From Pseudomonadota bacterium (GTDB lineage: Bacteria; Pseudomonadota; Gammaproteobacteria; Burkholderiales; Burkholderiaceae_C), in the NCBI GenBank assembly GCA_029779845.1, contig JAKOZT010000037.1:1-64000 (forward strand): 64,000 bases of DNA, written 5' to 3'. A program made the position numbers and the translations under genes. Of this stretch, positions 32,298-42,229 are shown one piece after another (position 1 is the stretch's first letter; every line of letters starts with the position of its first letter). Under the pieces are notes generated by a model. It did not search any database. It was not told the DNA's origin and saw only the letters and a program-made list of their open reading frames with translations.

Positions 32298-32855
32298 ATG
32301 CTGCACAGCCTGCAAGCGCTCGCCTCCGCGGCGGTGATCGAGCGCGCCATCCTCCTCGCCAACCACGTCATCGCCGGTGAGCCGGTGGCGCTGCAGCGCC
32401 TGCAGACGCACGCCGGCCGCTGCCTGCTGCTCACGCTCGAGGGCTGGCCCAGGCTGCTGCCCGCGATGCCGCCGCTGGCGATCCGCGTCACGCCGGCCGG
32501 GCTGCTGGAGAACTGCGGCGAGGCCGTGCCCGAGGCGCCCGATCTGCGCGTCTCGGTCGACGCCTCCAACCCAGCGCTGGCCTTCGTGCAGGCGCTGGCC
32601 GGCGACAAGCCGCGCATCGAGGTGGCCGGCGACGCGCAGTTCGCCGCCGACGTCAACTGGCTGTTCGACAACCTGCGCTGGGATCTGGAAGACGACCTGG
32701 CGCGCCTGGTCGGCGACGCGCCGGCGCGCGAGCTGGCGAAGTTCGGCGGCAGCGTCGCGGCGGCGCTGCGCGAGGCGGTGCGCGGCATCGGCTCGCTGGC
32801 CTCGCGCCTGCGCGGTGCCGGCGGCGCGGGCGACAACGGCGCGCCGCCGCGATGA
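32298..32855 (+). CDS. ubiJ: Ubiquinone biosynthesis accessory factor UbiJ (SCP2-like)
   Basis: This 185-residue protein has an N-terminal SCP2-like lipid-binding region (about 12-105: [40 protein letters not shown]) and a C-terminal amphipathic helical part ([20 protein letters not shown]). UbiJ binds ubiquinone intermediates in the soluble Ubi complex with UbiK. Its place directly before ubiB and near ubiE confirms the call. The stop overlaps the ubiB ATG by 4 nt. Confidence 0.9.
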   Translation: MLHSLQALASAAVIERAILLANHVIAGEPVALQRLQTHAGRCLLLTLEGWPRLLPAMPPLAIRVTPAGLLENCGEAVPEAPDLRVSVDASNPALAFVQALAGDKPRIEVAGDAQFAADVNWLFDNLRWDLEDDLARLVGDAPARELAKFGGSVAAALREAVRGIGSLASRLRGAGGAGDNGAPPR

Positions 32856-34396
32856 GGCACATCGGCCGCCTCGTCTTCATCTGCGTCACGGTTCTGCGCT
32901 ACGGGCTGGACGAGCTGGCGCTCGGCAGCTTCCGCCAGCGCTGGCTGCGCGCGCTGGTGCGCATCCTGACGATCGGGCGCGACCGCGATGCGCCGCGCGG
33001 CGTGCGGCTGCGCCAGGGGCTGGAGCGGCTCGGGCCGATCTTCGTCAAGTTCGGCCAAGTGCTGTCGACGCGCCGCGACCTGCTGCCGCCCGACTACGCC
33101 GACGAACTCGCCAAGCTGCAGGACCGCGTGCCGCCGTTCCCGGCGGCGCAGTCGCGCGCGCTGGTCGAAGCGGCGTTCCGCCGGCCCATCGAAGAGATCT
33201 TCGCCAGCTTCGACGCCGAGCCTGTGGCCAGCGCCTCGATCGCGCAGGTGCACTTCGCGACGCTGAAGGACGGCCGCGAGGTCGCGGTGAAGGTGCTGCG
33301 CCCCGGCATGCTCGGCGCGATCGACGGCGACCTGGCGCTGATGCGCACGCTCGCCGGCTGGGTCGAGCGCTTCTCGGCCGACGGCAAGCGCCTGAAGCCG
33401 CGCGAGGTGGTGGCCGAGTTCGACACCTACCTGCACGACGAACTGGACCTGGTGCGCGAAGCCGCCAACGCCGCGCAGCTGCGCCGCAACATGGAAGGCC
33501 TGCGCCTGGTGATGGTGCCCGAGATGATCTGGGATCTGTGCACCCAGAACGTCATCGTGATGGAGCGCATGAAGGGCGTGCCGATCAGCCAGGTGCAGCG
33601 GCTGCGCGAGGCCGGCGTCGACATCCGCAAGCTCGCGCGCGACGGCGTGACGATCTTCTTCACCCAGGTGTTCCGCGACGGCTTCTTCCACGCCGACATG
33701 CACCCGGGCAACATCCAGGTCAGCGTCGATGCGGCCACCTTCGGGCGCTACATCGCGCTGGACTTCGGCATCGTGGGCACGCTCACCGAGGTCGACAAGG
33801 AATACCTGGCGCAGAACTTCATCGCCTTCTTCCGGCGCGACTACAAGCGCGTCGCCGAGCTGCACGTCGAGAGCGGCTGGGTGCCCAAGGAGACGCGCGT
33901 CGATGCGCTCGAAGGCGCGATCCGCGCGGTGTGCGAGCCGCACTTCGACCGCCCGCTGAAGGACATCTCGCTCGGCCAGGTGCTGCTGCGCCTGTTCCAG
34001 GCCTCGCGGCGCTTCAACGTCGAGATCCAGCCGCAGCTGGTGCTGCTGCAGAAGACGCTGCTCAACGTCGAAGGCCTGGGCCGCCAGCTCGACCCCGAAC
34101 TGGACTTGTGGACCACCGCCAAGCCCTTCCTCGAACGCTGGATGCACGAGCAGATCGGCTGGCAGGGCCTGCTCGAGCGGCTGAAGAACGAAGCGCCGCG
34201 CTACGCGCAGCTGCTGCCCGAGCTGCCGCGCCTGGTGCACCAGGCGCTGCAGCGCGACGCCGCTGCCGCCGAGCGGCCGCTGTTCGAGGCGCTGCTGGCC
34301 GAGCAGCGCCGCACCACGCGGCTGCTGCGTGCGCTGGTCGCGACCCTGGGCGGGTTCGCGGCCGGCGCGCTGCTGATGCTGGTGCTGCTGTACTGA
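32852..34396 (+). CDS. ubiB: Ubiquinone biosynthesis atypical kinase/ATPase UbiB
   Basis: This 514-residue UbiB/ABC1/ADCK protein has the KxGQ extension motif in [20 protein letters not shown], an Ala-rich loop in [19 protein letters not shown], and the invariant Lys strand VAVKVLRPG. The DxHPGN catalytic loop is [13 protein letters not shown] and the metal-binding DFG is LDFGIVG. A C-terminal membrane helix ([18 protein letters not shown]) anchors it. It supports ubiquinone synthesis, likely by ATP-driven handling of lipid intermediates. ATGA overlap with ubiJ. Confidence 0.97.
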   Translation: MRHIGRLVFICVTVLRYGLDELALGSFRQRWLRALVRILTIGRDRDAPRGVRLRQGLERLGPIFVKFGQVLSTRRDLLPPDYADELAKLQDRVPPFPAAQSRALVEAAFRRPIEEIFASFDAEPVASASIAQVHFATLKDGREVAVKVLRPGMLGAIDGDLALMRTLAGWVERFSADGKRLKPREVVAEFDTYLHDELDLVREAANAAQLRRNMEGLRLVMVPEMIWDLCTQNVIVMERMKGVPISQVQRLREAGVDIRKLARDGVTIFFTQVFRDGFFHADMHPGNIQVSVDAATFGRYIALDFGIVGTLTEVDKEYLAQNFIAFFRRDYKRVAELHVESGWVPKETRVDALEGAIRAVCEPHFDRPLKDISLGQVLLRLFQASRRFNVEIQPQLVLLQKTLLNVEGLGRQLDPELDLWTTAKPFLERWMHEQIGWQGLLERLKNEAPRYAQLLPELPRLVHQALQRDAAAAERPLFEALLAEQRRTTRLLRALVATLGGFAAGALLMLVLLY

Positions 34397-34415
34397 GCGC
34401 CGGCCGCCGCGCGGC

Positions 34416-35540
34416 TCAGCGCCCGGCCTTGAAGTTGGTGAACGTGCGCGTCTGCACGCGCCGGATGTCCTGCGGCAGGCTGTCCGGCGAGACCATGCTG
34501 GCCAGGTCCTGCGCGCTCAGGAAGATGGTCTTGTTCTCGGCCACGTCCTTGGCGATGAACTTCAGCGAGGCCTTGTTGGGGTTTGCGTAGAACACCTTGT
34601 TCGTCAGCGAGGCATGCACCTGCGGGCGCATGATGTAGTTGATGAACAGGTGCGCGTTCTTCGGGTGCGGCGCGTCGGCCGGGATGGCCATCGAATCGAA
34701 GAACAGCGTCGCACCGGTCTTGGGCACCAGCGCCTCGATCTCGATGCCCTTCTTCGCGTCGCGGGCGCGCGCGCGGGCGATGTTGATGTCGCCCGAGTAG
34801 CCCATCACCGCGCACAGCGAGCCGCCGGCCAGGTCGTTGATGTAGCCCGACGACGAGAAGCGCGTGACGTAGGGGCGCACCTTCTTCAGCAGCTCGGCGG
34901 CGGCGGGGTAGTCGGCGGTGCTGCGGCTGTAGCCCGGCTTGCCGGCATACAGCAGCGCCACCGGCAGCACTTCCGAGGCGGAGTCGAGGAAGTTCACGCC
35001 GCAGGACTTCAGCTTGGCCGCGTACTGCGGGTCGAACAGCAGCGACCAGGGGTTCTCCGGCATCGGCAGCGCGCCGAGCGCCTTCTTCACCTGCGCGACG
35101 TTGATGCCCACCGTCACGTAGCCCCACAGCCAGTCGACCAGGTACTGGTTGCCCGGGTCGACCTTGGCCATCTGCGCGAGGATCGCCGGGTCGAGGTTGC
35201 CCCAGTTGCTCAGCTGCGCGCGGTCGAGCTTCTGGAACAGGCCGGCCTCGATCTGCTGCTTCGCGAAGTGGGCGCCCGGCACGACGATGTCGTAGCCGCT
35301 CTTGCCCGCCACCAGCTTGGCGTGCAGCACCTCGTTGGCGTCGTAGTTGTCGTAGTTGACCTTGATGCCGGTTTCCTTCTCGAAATTCCGGATCGTGTCG
35401 TCGGCGATGTAGTCCGACCAGTTGTAGATGTTCAAGACCTTGGCCTCCGGCTCGGCCGCGGCCGCGGCCGGAACGAGGCCGGCCAGCGCGATCACGGCGC
35501 TGCAGGCGGCGACGAGGCTCTTGAACGGGCTGTCGATCAC
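34416..35540 (-). CDS. Polyamine ABC transporter substrate-binding protein (PotF/SpuD-like)
   Basis: This 374-residue periplasmic binding protein has a signal peptide (about residues 1-27, ending PAAAAAE) and the PotF-type start KVLNIYNWSDYIADDTIRNF. Further family features are GYDIVVPGAHFAKQQIEAG and FINYIMRPQVHASLTNKVFY. It probably binds putrescine or spermidine. GTG 35540 is chosen because AAGGAG lies 6 nt before it on the minus strand; the frame runs further upstream without support. No potGHI genes are adjacent, so it is an orphan in this window. It converges on ubiB. Confidence 0.9.
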   Translation of the reverse strand: MIDSPFKSLVAACSAVIALAGLVPAAAAAEPEAKVLNIYNWSDYIADDTIRNFEKETGIKVNYDNYDANEVLHAKLVAGKSGYDIVVPGAHFAKQQIEAGLFQKLDRAQLSNWGNLDPAILAQMAKVDPGNQYLVDWLWGYVTVGINVAQVKKALGALPMPENPWSLLFDPQYAAKLKSCGVNFLDSASEVLPVALLYAGKPGYSRSTADYPAAAELLKKVRPYVTRFSSSGYINDLAGGSLCAVMGYSGDINIARARARDAKKGIEIEALVPKTGATLFFDSMAIPADAPHPKNAHLFINYIMRPQVHASLTNKVFYANPNKASLKFIAKDVAENKTIFLSAQDLASMVSPDSLPQDIRRVQTRTFTNFKAGR

Positions 35541-35656
35541 AGCGGACTCCTTCTCGATGCGTGCGATGGATGGGTGGAAGCAAAACGCCGGCCCGCGGCC
35601 GGCGGTGGACGCGCGGATTCTAGAAGTGCGGGCGGCATGCACGCCGGGCGGCGCCG

Positions 35657-35662
35657 TATAAT
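35657..35662 (+). promoter_or_regulatory. Consensus -10 hexamer upstream of the FmdB gene
   Basis: A perfect TATAAT at 35657-35662, rare in this GC-rich window, sits 35 nt before ATG 35697. The region about 17 nt upstream has no good TTGACA match. It probably drives the fmdB-like/DUF502/aspS series. Confidence 0.5.
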
Positions 35663-35696
35663 TTGCGGTTTTCCTTGCCGAATCAAGGGTTTAGCC

Positions 35697-36017
35697 ATGC
35701 CGATCTACGCCTATCGCTGCACCGCCTGCGGCCACGCGAAAGACGTGCTGCAGAAGATTGCCGATCCGGTGCTGACCACCTGCCCGGCCTGCGGCGCCGA
35801 GCACTTCGAGAAGCAGCTCACCGCGGCGGGCTTCCAGCTCAAGGGCTCGGGCTGGTACGCCACCGACTTCAAGGGCGGCGCGGCCGCCGCCAAGCCGGCC
35901 GAAGCGAAGAGCGATGCGGCCGCGCCCGCGCCCGCGCCGGCCGCCGACAGCGGCAGCAGCACGGCCAGCGCCGCGCCGGCCGCCGGCGGCTGCGGCGGCT
36001 CGTGCGCCTGCCATTGA
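35697..36017 (+). CDS. FmdB-family zinc-ribbon protein
   Basis: This 106-residue protein has an N-terminal FmdB zinc ribbon (MPIYAYRCTACGHAKDVLQK, then CPACG), with two CxxC pairs binding Zn. A conserved GFQLKGSGWYATDF segment follows. The remainder is a low-complexity Ala/Pro/Ser tail ending in a Cys-rich GGCGGSCACH, which could be a second metal site. The family is annotated as putative regulatory protein but its role is unproved. It lies just before DUF502 and aspS, as is usual in beta-proteobacteria. Confidence 0.9.
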   Translation: MPIYAYRCTACGHAKDVLQKIADPVLTTCPACGAEHFEKQLTAAGFQLKGSGWYATDFKGGAAAAKPAEAKSDAAAPAPAPAADSGSSTASAAPAAGGCGGSCACH

Positions 36018-36036
36018 GCCTCCTGTCCTGAACACC

Positions 36037-36672
36037 TTGAAGAAATACCTGATCGCCGGCCTGCTGGTCTGGCTGCCGCTCGCGCTCACCATCTGGGTGG
36101 TGACTTCGGCGCTGGGCGTGCTCGACGGCATCTTCGGCTGGTTCCTCAGCGCCGGGCAGGCGGTGCTGCCCGCCTCGGCCACCGAGCCGCTGGAGATGCT
36201 GCGCCGCATTCCCGGCCTCGGCCTGGTGGTGACCATCGTCTCGCTGCTGCTGACCGGCATCTTCGCCACCAACATCGTCGGCCAGTGGTGGCTGCGCCAG
36301 GGCAGCCGGCTGCTCAACCGCATCCCGATCGTCAAGTCGATCTACAACTCCACCAAGCAGGTGTCAGACACGCTGTTCTCCAGCAGCGGCAACGCCTTCC
36401 GCGAAGCCGTGCTGGTGCAGTACCCGCGTGAGGGCGCGTGGACCATCGCCTTCGTCACCGGCCGGCCCGGTGGCGAGGCGGCGCAGCACCTCGCCGGCGA
36501 CTACCTCAGCGTCTACGTGCCGACCACGCCCAACCCGACCTCGGGCTTCTTCCTGATGGTGCCGCGGCGCGACGTGATCGAGCTCGCGATGAGCGTCGAC
36601 GAGGCGCTCAAGTACGTCATCTCGATGGGCGTGGTGGCGCCGCCGCTGCCGGCGGGCGCGCTCCGAAATTGA
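36037..36672 (+). CDS. DUF502 membrane protein
   Basis: This 211-residue protein has two N-terminal membrane helices ([20 protein letters not shown] and [20 protein letters not shown]) and a cytoplasmic DUF502 domain. The conserved signature [20 protein letters not shown] is followed by [14 protein letters not shown]. No ATG or GTG lies near the conserved start; TTG 36037 (TTG AAG AAA TAC) fits the family N-terminus best, with CTG 36028 as an alternative. Function unknown. It lies 83 nt before aspS. Confidence 0.85.
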   Translation: MKKYLIAGLLVWLPLALTIWVVTSALGVLDGIFGWFLSAGQAVLPASATEPLEMLRRIPGLGLVVTIVSLLLTGIFATNIVGQWWLRQGSRLLNRIPIVKSIYNSTKQVSDTLFSSSGNAFREAVLVQYPREGAWTIAFVTGRPGGEAAQHLAGDYLSVYVPTTPNPTSGFFLMVPRRDVIELAMSVDEALKYVISMGVVAPPLPAGALRN

Positions 36673-36754
36673 GGGGGTGCTGCCCGGCGCCGCGCGCCGG
36701 CCGCAGCGCCCCATGCCCACCGCACACGCCCGCACCAGAATTCCGGAGAACAGC

Positions 36755-38545
36755 ATGAGAACAACGTATTGCGGCCTCGTCAGCGAGGCCCTGCTCGGCC
36801 AGACCGTCACGCTGATGGGCTGGGCGCACCGCCGCCGCGACCACGGCGGCGTGATCTTCGTCGACCTGCGCGACCGCGAAGGCATCGTGCAGGTGGTCTG
36901 CGACCCGGACCGCGCCGAGATGTTCAAGGTCGCCGAGGACATCCGCAACGAGTTCTGCCTGAAGATCACCGGCAAGGTGCGCGAGCGCCCGGCCGGCACC
37001 ACCAACGCCAACATCACCAGCGGCAAGGTCGAGGTGCTGTGCCACGAGATCGAGGTGCTCAACGCCTCGGTGACGCCGCCGTTCCAGCTCGACGAGGACA
37101 ACCTCAGCGAGACCACGCGGCTGACGCACCGCGTGCTCGACCTGCGCCGCCCGCCGATGCAGCGCAACCTGATGCTGCGCTACCGCGTCGCGATGGAGGT
37201 GCGCAAGTTCCTCGACGCCAACGGCTTCATCGACATCGAGACGCCGATGCTGACGAAGTCGACGCCGGAAGGCGCGCGCGACTACCTCGTGCCCAGCCGC
37301 GTGCACGACGGCATGTTCTTCGCGCTGCCGCAGAGCCCGCAGCTCTTCAAGCAACTGCTGATGGTGGCCGGCTTCGACCGCTACTACCAGATCGTCAAGT
37401 GCTTCCGCGACGAGGACCTGCGCGCCGACCGCCAGCCCGAGTTCACGCAGATCGACATCGAGACCTCCTTCCTGACCGAGGAGGAGATCCGCACGATGTT
37501 CGAGGGCATGATCCGCAGCACCTTCAAGCACGCCATCGGCGTCGAGCTGCCGGCCTTCCCGGTGATGAAGTACGCCGACGCGATGCGCCTGTACGGCTCG
37601 GACAAGCCCGACCTGCGCGTCAAGCTCGAGTTCACCGAGCTGACCGACGTGATGAAGGATGTCGACTTCAAGGTCTTCTCCGGCCCGGCCAACGCCGCCG
37701 ACGGCCGCGTCGTCGCGCTGCGCGTGCCCGGCGGCGGCGAGATGAGCCGCGGCGAGATCGACGCCTACACCGAGTTCGTGAAGATCTACGGCGCCAAGGG
37801 CCTGGCGTGGATCAAGGTCAACGACACGGCCAAGGGCCGCGAGGGCCTGCAGTCGCCGATCGTCAAGAACCTGCACGACAAGGCGATCGCCGACATCCTG
37901 GCGCGCACCGGCGCGGCCAGCGGCGACCTGATCTTCTTCGGCGCCGACAAGGCCAAGGTCGTCAACGACGCGATCGGCGCGCTGCGCATCAAGGTCGGCC
38001 ACAGCGAATTCGGCCGTGCGCGCGGGCTGCTGCAAGGGCAGTGGGAGCCGCTGTGGGTGGTCGACTTCCCGATGTTCGAGCACGACGACGAGGCGCAGCG
38101 CTGGAACGCGGTGCACCACCCCTTCACCAGCCCGAAGGACGGCCACGAGGACTGGCTCGAGACCAACCCCGGCGCCTGCATCGCCAAGGCCTACGACGTG
38201 GTGCTCAACGGCATCGAGCTCGGCGGCGGCTCGGTGCGTATCCACCGCGAGGAAGTGCAGAGCAAGGTGTTCCGCGCGCTGAAGATCGACGCCGAGGAGG
38301 CACAGCTGAAGTTCGGCTTCCTGCTCGACGCGCTGAAGTACGGCGCGCCGCCGCACGGCGGCATCGCGATCGGCCTGGACCGCTTCGTGATGCTGATGAC
38401 CGGCGCCGAGAGCCTGCGCGACGTGATCGCCTTCCCGAAGACGCAGCGCGCGCAGTGCCTCTTGACCAACGCGCCGAGCGCGGTCGACGAGAAGCAGCTG
38501 CGCGAGCTGCACATCCGGCTGCGCAACCCGACGCCGGCGGCCTGA
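36755..38545 (+). CDS. aspS: Aspartyl-tRNA synthetase AspS
   Basis: This 596-residue class II synthetase has an N-terminal OB-fold anticodon domain (about 15-105, [20 protein letters not shown]) and the catalytic core. Motif 2 is [20 protein letters not shown], followed by the bacterial GAD insertion (about 290-420) and motif 3 [14 protein letters not shown]. In beta-proteobacteria this enzyme is often non-discriminating (Asp-tRNA Asp/Asn), which cannot be decided here. ATG 36755 follows CCGGAGAA; the frame is open upstream to 36677. Confidence 0.98.
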   Translation: MRTTYCGLVSEALLGQTVTLMGWAHRRRDHGGVIFVDLRDREGIVQVVCDPDRAEMFKVAEDIRNEFCLKITGKVRERPAGTTNANITSGKVEVLCHEIEVLNASVTPPFQLDEDNLSETTRLTHRVLDLRRPPMQRNLMLRYRVAMEVRKFLDANGFIDIETPMLTKSTPEGARDYLVPSRVHDGMFFALPQSPQLFKQLLMVAGFDRYYQIVKCFRDEDLRADRQPEFTQIDIETSFLTEEEIRTMFEGMIRSTFKHAIGVELPAFPVMKYADAMRLYGSDKPDLRVKLEFTELTDVMKDVDFKVFSGPANAADGRVVALRVPGGGEMSRGEIDAYTEFVKIYGAKGLAWIKVNDTAKGREGLQSPIVKNLHDKAIADILARTGAASGDLIFFGADKAKVVNDAIGALRIKVGHSEFGRARGLLQGQWEPLWVVDFPMFEHDDEAQRWNAVHHPFTSPKDGHEDWLETNPGACIAKAYDVVLNGIELGGGSVRIHREEVQSKVFRALKIDAEEAQLKFGFLLDALKYGAPPHGGIAIGLDRFVMLMTGAESLRDVIAFPKTQRAQCLLTNAPSAVDEKQLRELHIRLRNPTPAA

Positions 38546-38565
38546 GCGCGGGCGGGGGCGCGCCC

Positions 38566-39486
38566 GTGCGCCGCGCGACGCCGCGCTCGCTGCTGCAGGC
38601 CACGCGGCCGGGCTTTCTCGCCGTCACCGCGGTGGCCTGCGTGCTGGGCATCGTGGTCGCGCTCGCCTGCGGCTGCGGCGCGCGGCCCTGGCACGGCGCG
38701 GCCAGCGTGCTGCTGGCGCTGCTCGCGCACGCGGCGGCCAACGTCTACAACGACTGGGCCGACGACCGCAACGGCGCCGACGCGCTCAACAGCGGGCGCA
38801 TCGCGCCGTTCTCCGGCGGCTCGCGCCTGATCCAGGATGGCCGGCTCGCCGCCGCGCAGATGCGCGACTGGGCCGCCGCGCTGGCGATCGTGGCCACGGG
38901 CGGCGGCATCGTGCTGGCCGCGCTGAGCGGGCCGGGCCTGCTCGCGATCGGGCTGGCCGGCGCGGCGCTCGGCTGGGCCTATTCGAGCCCGCGCGTCGCC
39001 CTGATGTCGCGCGGTATCGGCGAACTGGCGGTGGCCGCGGCCTGGTGGCTGGTGGTGCTGGGCGCCGACTACGTGCAGCGCCAGAGCCTGCACGACATGG
39101 CGGCGATCGCCGGCGCGAGCTACGCGCTGCTGGTGGCGGCGCTGCTGCTGGTCAACGAGTTCCCCGACCGTGCCGCCGACGCGGCGGTGGGCAAGCGCAC
39201 GCTGGTGGTGCGGCTCGGCCCCGAGCGCGCGGCGCTGCTCTACGCCGCGATCGCCGCGCTGGCGCACGGCTGGGTGGGCGCGTGGTGGTGGCTCGGCTGG
39301 CTGCCGACGAATGCCTGGTGGGCGCTGGCGAGCGCGCCGCTGTCGCTGGCCGCCGCGCTGCTGCTGGCGCGCGATGCGCGCGCGCCGCAGCGGCTGCGCC
39401 CGGCCATCGTGCTGACGCTGGCTGCGGCGCTGCTGCACGGCCTGCTGCTCGCCGCCGCCTTCGGTGCGGTGCTGGCGCTGCGCTGA
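38566..39486 (+). CDS. UbiA-superfamily prenyltransferase (MenA-like)
   Basis: This 306-residue integral membrane protein has about eight or nine helices. It carries the first Asp-rich prenyl-diphosphate motif NDWADDRNGAD (about residues 62-72) and a second motif NEFPDRAADAAVGKRTLVVR. This pattern is closer to 1,4-dihydroxy-2-naphthoate octaprenyltransferase (MenA) than to UbiA. It starts at GTG 38566, 21 nt after aspS, with no ATG available. No other men genes are in the window, so a different aromatic acceptor is possible. Confidence 0.8.
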   Translation: MRRATPRSLLQATRPGFLAVTAVACVLGIVVALACGCGARPWHGAASVLLALLAHAAANVYNDWADDRNGADALNSGRIAPFSGGSRLIQDGRLAAAQMRDWAAALAIVATGGGIVLAALSGPGLLAIGLAGAALGWAYSSPRVALMSRGIGELAVAAAWWLVVLGADYVQRQSLHDMAAIAGASYALLVAALLLVNEFPDRAADAAVGKRTLVVRLGPERAALLYAAIAALAHGWVGAWWWLGWLPTNAWWALASAPLSLAAALLLARDARAPQRLRPAIVLTLAAALLHGLLLAAAFGAVLALR

Positions 39487-39494
39487 GGCGCGCG

Positions 39495-39956
39495 ATGAAG
39501 CCGCGCTACAAGATTCCGCAATCGGTGCTCGTCGTGATCCACACCTGCGAGCGCGAGGTGCTGCTGATCGAGCGCGCCGACGCGCCGGGCACCTGGCAGA
39601 GCGTCACCGGCTCGAAGGACGACGAAAACGAATCCTTCGAGCACACCGCGATCCGCGAAGTCGCCGAGGAAACCGGCATCGTCGTCGGCTCGCCGGCCGT
39701 GCCGCGCGCGGCCCTGCGCGACTGGAAGCTGCGCAACGTCTACGAGATCTACCCGGCCTGGCGGCACCGCTACGCGCCGGGCGTGACGCACAACACCGAG
39801 CATGTGTTCGGCCTCGTGGTGCCGCGCGACACGCCGGTGGTGCTGGCGCCGCGCGAGCACCTCGCCTGGCGCTGGCTGCCGTGGCGCGAGGCGGCGGACG
39901 CCTGCTTCTCGTTCAGCAACGCCGAGGCGATCCTGCACCTGCCGCGCTTCATGTGA
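39495..39956 (+). CDS. nudB: Dihydroneopterin triphosphate diphosphatase NudB
   Basis: This 153-residue Nudix hydrolase has the Nudix box spanning GSKDDENESFEHTAIREV and AEETGIV (about residues 37-61). The substrate-recognition part fits NudB: SVLVVIHTCEREVLLIERAD, TWQSVTGSK and NTEHVFGLVVP. NudB removes pyrophosphate from dihydroneopterin triphosphate in folate synthesis. ATG 39495 is 9 nt after the prenyltransferase stop, and the aspS-nudB neighbourhood is conserved widely. Confidence 0.93.
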   Translation: MKPRYKIPQSVLVVIHTCEREVLLIERADAPGTWQSVTGSKDDENESFEHTAIREVAEETGIVVGSPAVPRAALRDWKLRNVYEIYPAWRHRYAPGVTHNTEHVFGLVVPRDTPVVLAPREHLAWRWLPWREAADACFSFSNAEAILHLPRFM

Positions 39957-40014
39957 CGCGCCGCGATGCCCACGCCGCCGCAGCGTCGCGGCGGCCGACG
40001 CTATGCTTGCCCGC

Positions 40015-40812
40015 ATGAAGCGTCATCCGTCGCTGCCCGACACCACCGGCCTGGCCGGCGGCCTGCGCGTGGCCACCTACAACATCCACAAGGGCGTGCG
40101 CGGCGTCGGGCCGCGCAAGCGCCTGGAGATCCACAACCTCGGCCTGGGCATCGAGGCGCTCGACGCCGACCTGGTGTTCCTGCAGGAGGTGCGCAGCTTC
40201 CACCACCGCGATGCGCGCCAGTTCGAGCGCACCTGGTTCGGCTGGCCGCGCGAGGGGCAGGCCGAGTTCCTCGCGCCCGAGGGCTACGAGGTGGCCTACC
40301 GCACCAATGCCACCACGCGCCACGGCGAGCACGGCAACGCGCTGCTGTCGCGCTGGCCGATCGGCGACATCGGCCACCACGACGTCAGCGATCACCGCTT
40401 CGAGCAGCGCGGCCTGCTGCACGTGCCGGTGACGTGGAACGGACTCACCGTGCACGCGGTGGTGGCGCACCTCGGGCTGATGCACGCCAGCCGCGTGCGC
40501 CAGGTCGAGCGACTCGCCGCCTTCATCCAGGCGCACGTGCCGCCGCGCGAGACGCTGGTGGTGGCCGGCGACTTCAACGACTGGGGCGAGAAGCTCGACG
40601 CGCCGATGCGCGAGGCCGGCCTCTCGCGCGCGGTGGTGGAGGGCGCGGCCGCCGCGCGGTTGAACACCTTCCCGTCGCGCGTGCCGGTGTTCTCGCTCGA
40701 CCGCATCTACACGCGCGGGCTGCGCTGCGTTTCCACCAGCGTGCCGCGCGGCAATGCGTGGGCGCGCATGTCCGACCATCTGCCGCTGGTGGCGGAGTTC
40801 GTCGCGGCATGA
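40015..40812 (+). CDS. Endonuclease/exonuclease/phosphatase family protein
   Basis: This 265-residue EEP-fold enzyme has the metal-binding motifs VATYNIHKGV (Asn), VFLQEV (Glu), VVAGDFNDWG (Asp-x-Asn) and the C-terminal SDHLPLVAEF (Asp-His pair). It is probably a Mg-dependent phosphodiesterase or nuclease, or a lipid phosphodiesterase given the downstream cardiolipin synthase. ATG 40015 is chosen; ATG 40003 is also in frame. The stop overlaps a possible clsB ATG at 40809 (ATGA). Confidence 0.85.
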   Translation: MKRHPSLPDTTGLAGGLRVATYNIHKGVRGVGPRKRLEIHNLGLGIEALDADLVFLQEVRSFHHRDARQFERTWFGWPREGQAEFLAPEGYEVAYRTNATTRHGEHGNALLSRWPIGDIGHHDVSDHRFEQRGLLHVPVTWNGLTVHAVVAHLGLMHASRVRQVERLAAFIQAHVPPRETLVVAGDFNDWGEKLDAPMREAGLSRAVVEGAAAARLNTFPSRVPVFSLDRIYTRGLRCVSTSVPRGNAWARMSDHLPLVAEFVAA

Positions 40813-40820
40813 GGGGCGCC

Positions 40821-42038
40821 ATGAAGGGCGACACGTCCCGCGGCGAGCACGAGTTGACGCTGCTCAAGGGCGGCGTCGAGCTGTTCCCCGCGCTGGTCGA
40901 GGAGATCGCCGCCGCGCGCAGCGAGGTGATGCTCGAGACCTACATCTTCGACTTCACGCGCTCGCCGCTGACGGTGGCCGAGGCGCTCGAGGGTGCCGCG
41001 CGGCGCGGCGTCGCGGTGCGCGTGGTGGTCGACGGCGTGGGCACCGGCGAGATCCCGCCCGAATGGACGCAGCGCTGGGCCGCCGCCGGCGTGCGCTGGC
41101 GCGTCTTCAACCCGGTGCACGGCTGGCGGCTGCTGATGCCGCGCGGCTGGCGGCGCCTGCACCGCAAGCTGTGCGTGATCGACGGCGACGTCGCCTTCTG
41201 CGGCGGCATCAACCTGCTCGACGACTTCCACGACCCCAACCACGGCGCACTCGAACAGCCGCGCCTGGACTTCGCGGTGCGCGTGCGCGGCCCGCTGGTC
41301 GACGACGTGCACGACACGATGACGCGCCTGTGGTGGCGCCTGCAGACCGCGCGCAAGCTGCGCCAGGCCGACCCCGAGGGCGCGCTGGCGGCGGTGCGCG
41401 CCGCCGCCGACGCCGGCGTCGAGGAGCACACGCACAGCCGCCGCATGGGCCCGGGCGTGCGCGCCTCGCTGGTGCTGCGCGACAACTTCCGCTTCCGCCG
41501 CCGCATCGAGAGCGTGTATCGCCTGGCGATCGCGCAGTCGCGCCGCGAGATCGTCATCGCCAACGCCTACTTCGTGCCGGGCGTGACGCTGCAGCGCGCG
41601 CTGATCCGCGCGGCGCGGCGCGGCGTGAAGATCACGCTGCTGCTGCAGGGGCGCTACGAGTACTTCATGCAGTTCCACGCCAGCCGCGCCGCCTACGGGC
41701 CGATGCTGGCGGCGGGCATCGAGATCATCGAGTACGAAACCAGCTTCCTGCACGCCAAGGTGGCGGTGATGGACACGCCCAACGGCGCGCTGGCGACGGT
41801 GGGCTCGTCCAACCTCGACCCCTTCAGCCTGCTGCTGGCGCGCGAGGCCAACGTGTTCGTGCGCGATGACGGCTTCGCCGCCGAGCTGATGGGCCACCTG
41901 CGCCACGCCATCGGCCAGCAGGGCCGGCGCGTCGCGCCGGACGCGCACGCGCGGCGCTCGGTGTGGACGCGCGCGGCGAACTGGATCGCCTACGCCGGCA
42001 TGCGGCTGATGATCATGGTGGCCGGCAAAAAGTATTGA
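40821..42038 (+). CDS. clsB: Cardiolipin synthase B (phospholipase D family)
   Basis: This 405-residue protein has two HKD motifs. The first is HRKLCVIDGDVAFCGGIN (about 115-132) and the second HAKVAVMDTPNGALATVGSS (about 312-331), the second followed by NLDPFSLLL. There are no N-terminal membrane helices, which fits ClsB rather than ClsA. It condenses phospholipids to cardiolipin at the inner membrane. ATG 40821 has GAGGGG four nt upstream; ATG 40809 overlaps the previous stop and is the alternative. The EEP gene plus clsB pair is a recurring two-gene operon in proteobacteria. Confidence 0.92.
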   Translation: MKGDTSRGEHELTLLKGGVELFPALVEEIAAARSEVMLETYIFDFTRSPLTVAEALEGAARRGVAVRVVVDGVGTGEIPPEWTQRWAAAGVRWRVFNPVHGWRLLMPRGWRRLHRKLCVIDGDVAFCGGINLLDDFHDPNHGALEQPRLDFAVRVRGPLVDDVHDTMTRLWWRLQTARKLRQADPEGALAAVRAAADAGVEEHTHSRRMGPGVRASLVLRDNFRFRRRIESVYRLAIAQSRREIVIANAYFVPGVTLQRALIRAARRGVKITLLLQGRYEYFMQFHASRAAYGPMLAAGIEIIEYETSFLHAKVAVMDTPNGALATVGSSNLDPFSLLLAREANVFVRDDGFAAELMGHLRHAIGQQGRRVAPDAHARRSVWTRAANWIAYAGMRLMIMVAGKKY

Positions 42039-42229
42039 TGGAGCCCCCAAGCTCGCTGTCGCTCGCGGCCCCCCGAGGGGGCGCTCAGTGGCTTCGGGCG
42101 GCCGGGCGCCACTGAAATGAAACGCGGCAACTGCCTCACACCTCCGTTCGGGCTCAGTCCCCTGCTCAGGGCGAACGGGTGGAGGTTTCATGCGTCGTGG
42201 GTCGCGCATCGCGCGGTGGAGCAACTGAG
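42039..42229. repeat. Mosaic of palindromic intergenic repeats
   Basis: Three hairpins fill the gap after clsB. GCCCCC/GGGGGC lies at 42068-42073/42077-42082 and CAGTGGC/GCCACTG at 42086-42092/42108-42114. The third is a palindrome bounded by CCTCC (42141-42145) and GGAGG (42181-42185) containing CCGTTCGGGCTCAG and CAGGGCGAACGG. The last resembles a diverged copy of the REP-like unit at 48373-48412. They may act as bidirectional terminators. I see no gene here. Confidence 0.65.

Noticed and set aside
38546..38565. Terminator between aspS and the prenyltransferase gene
   Set aside because: The 20-bp gap is only GC-rich, with no T-run or convincing stem; co-transcription is more likely.
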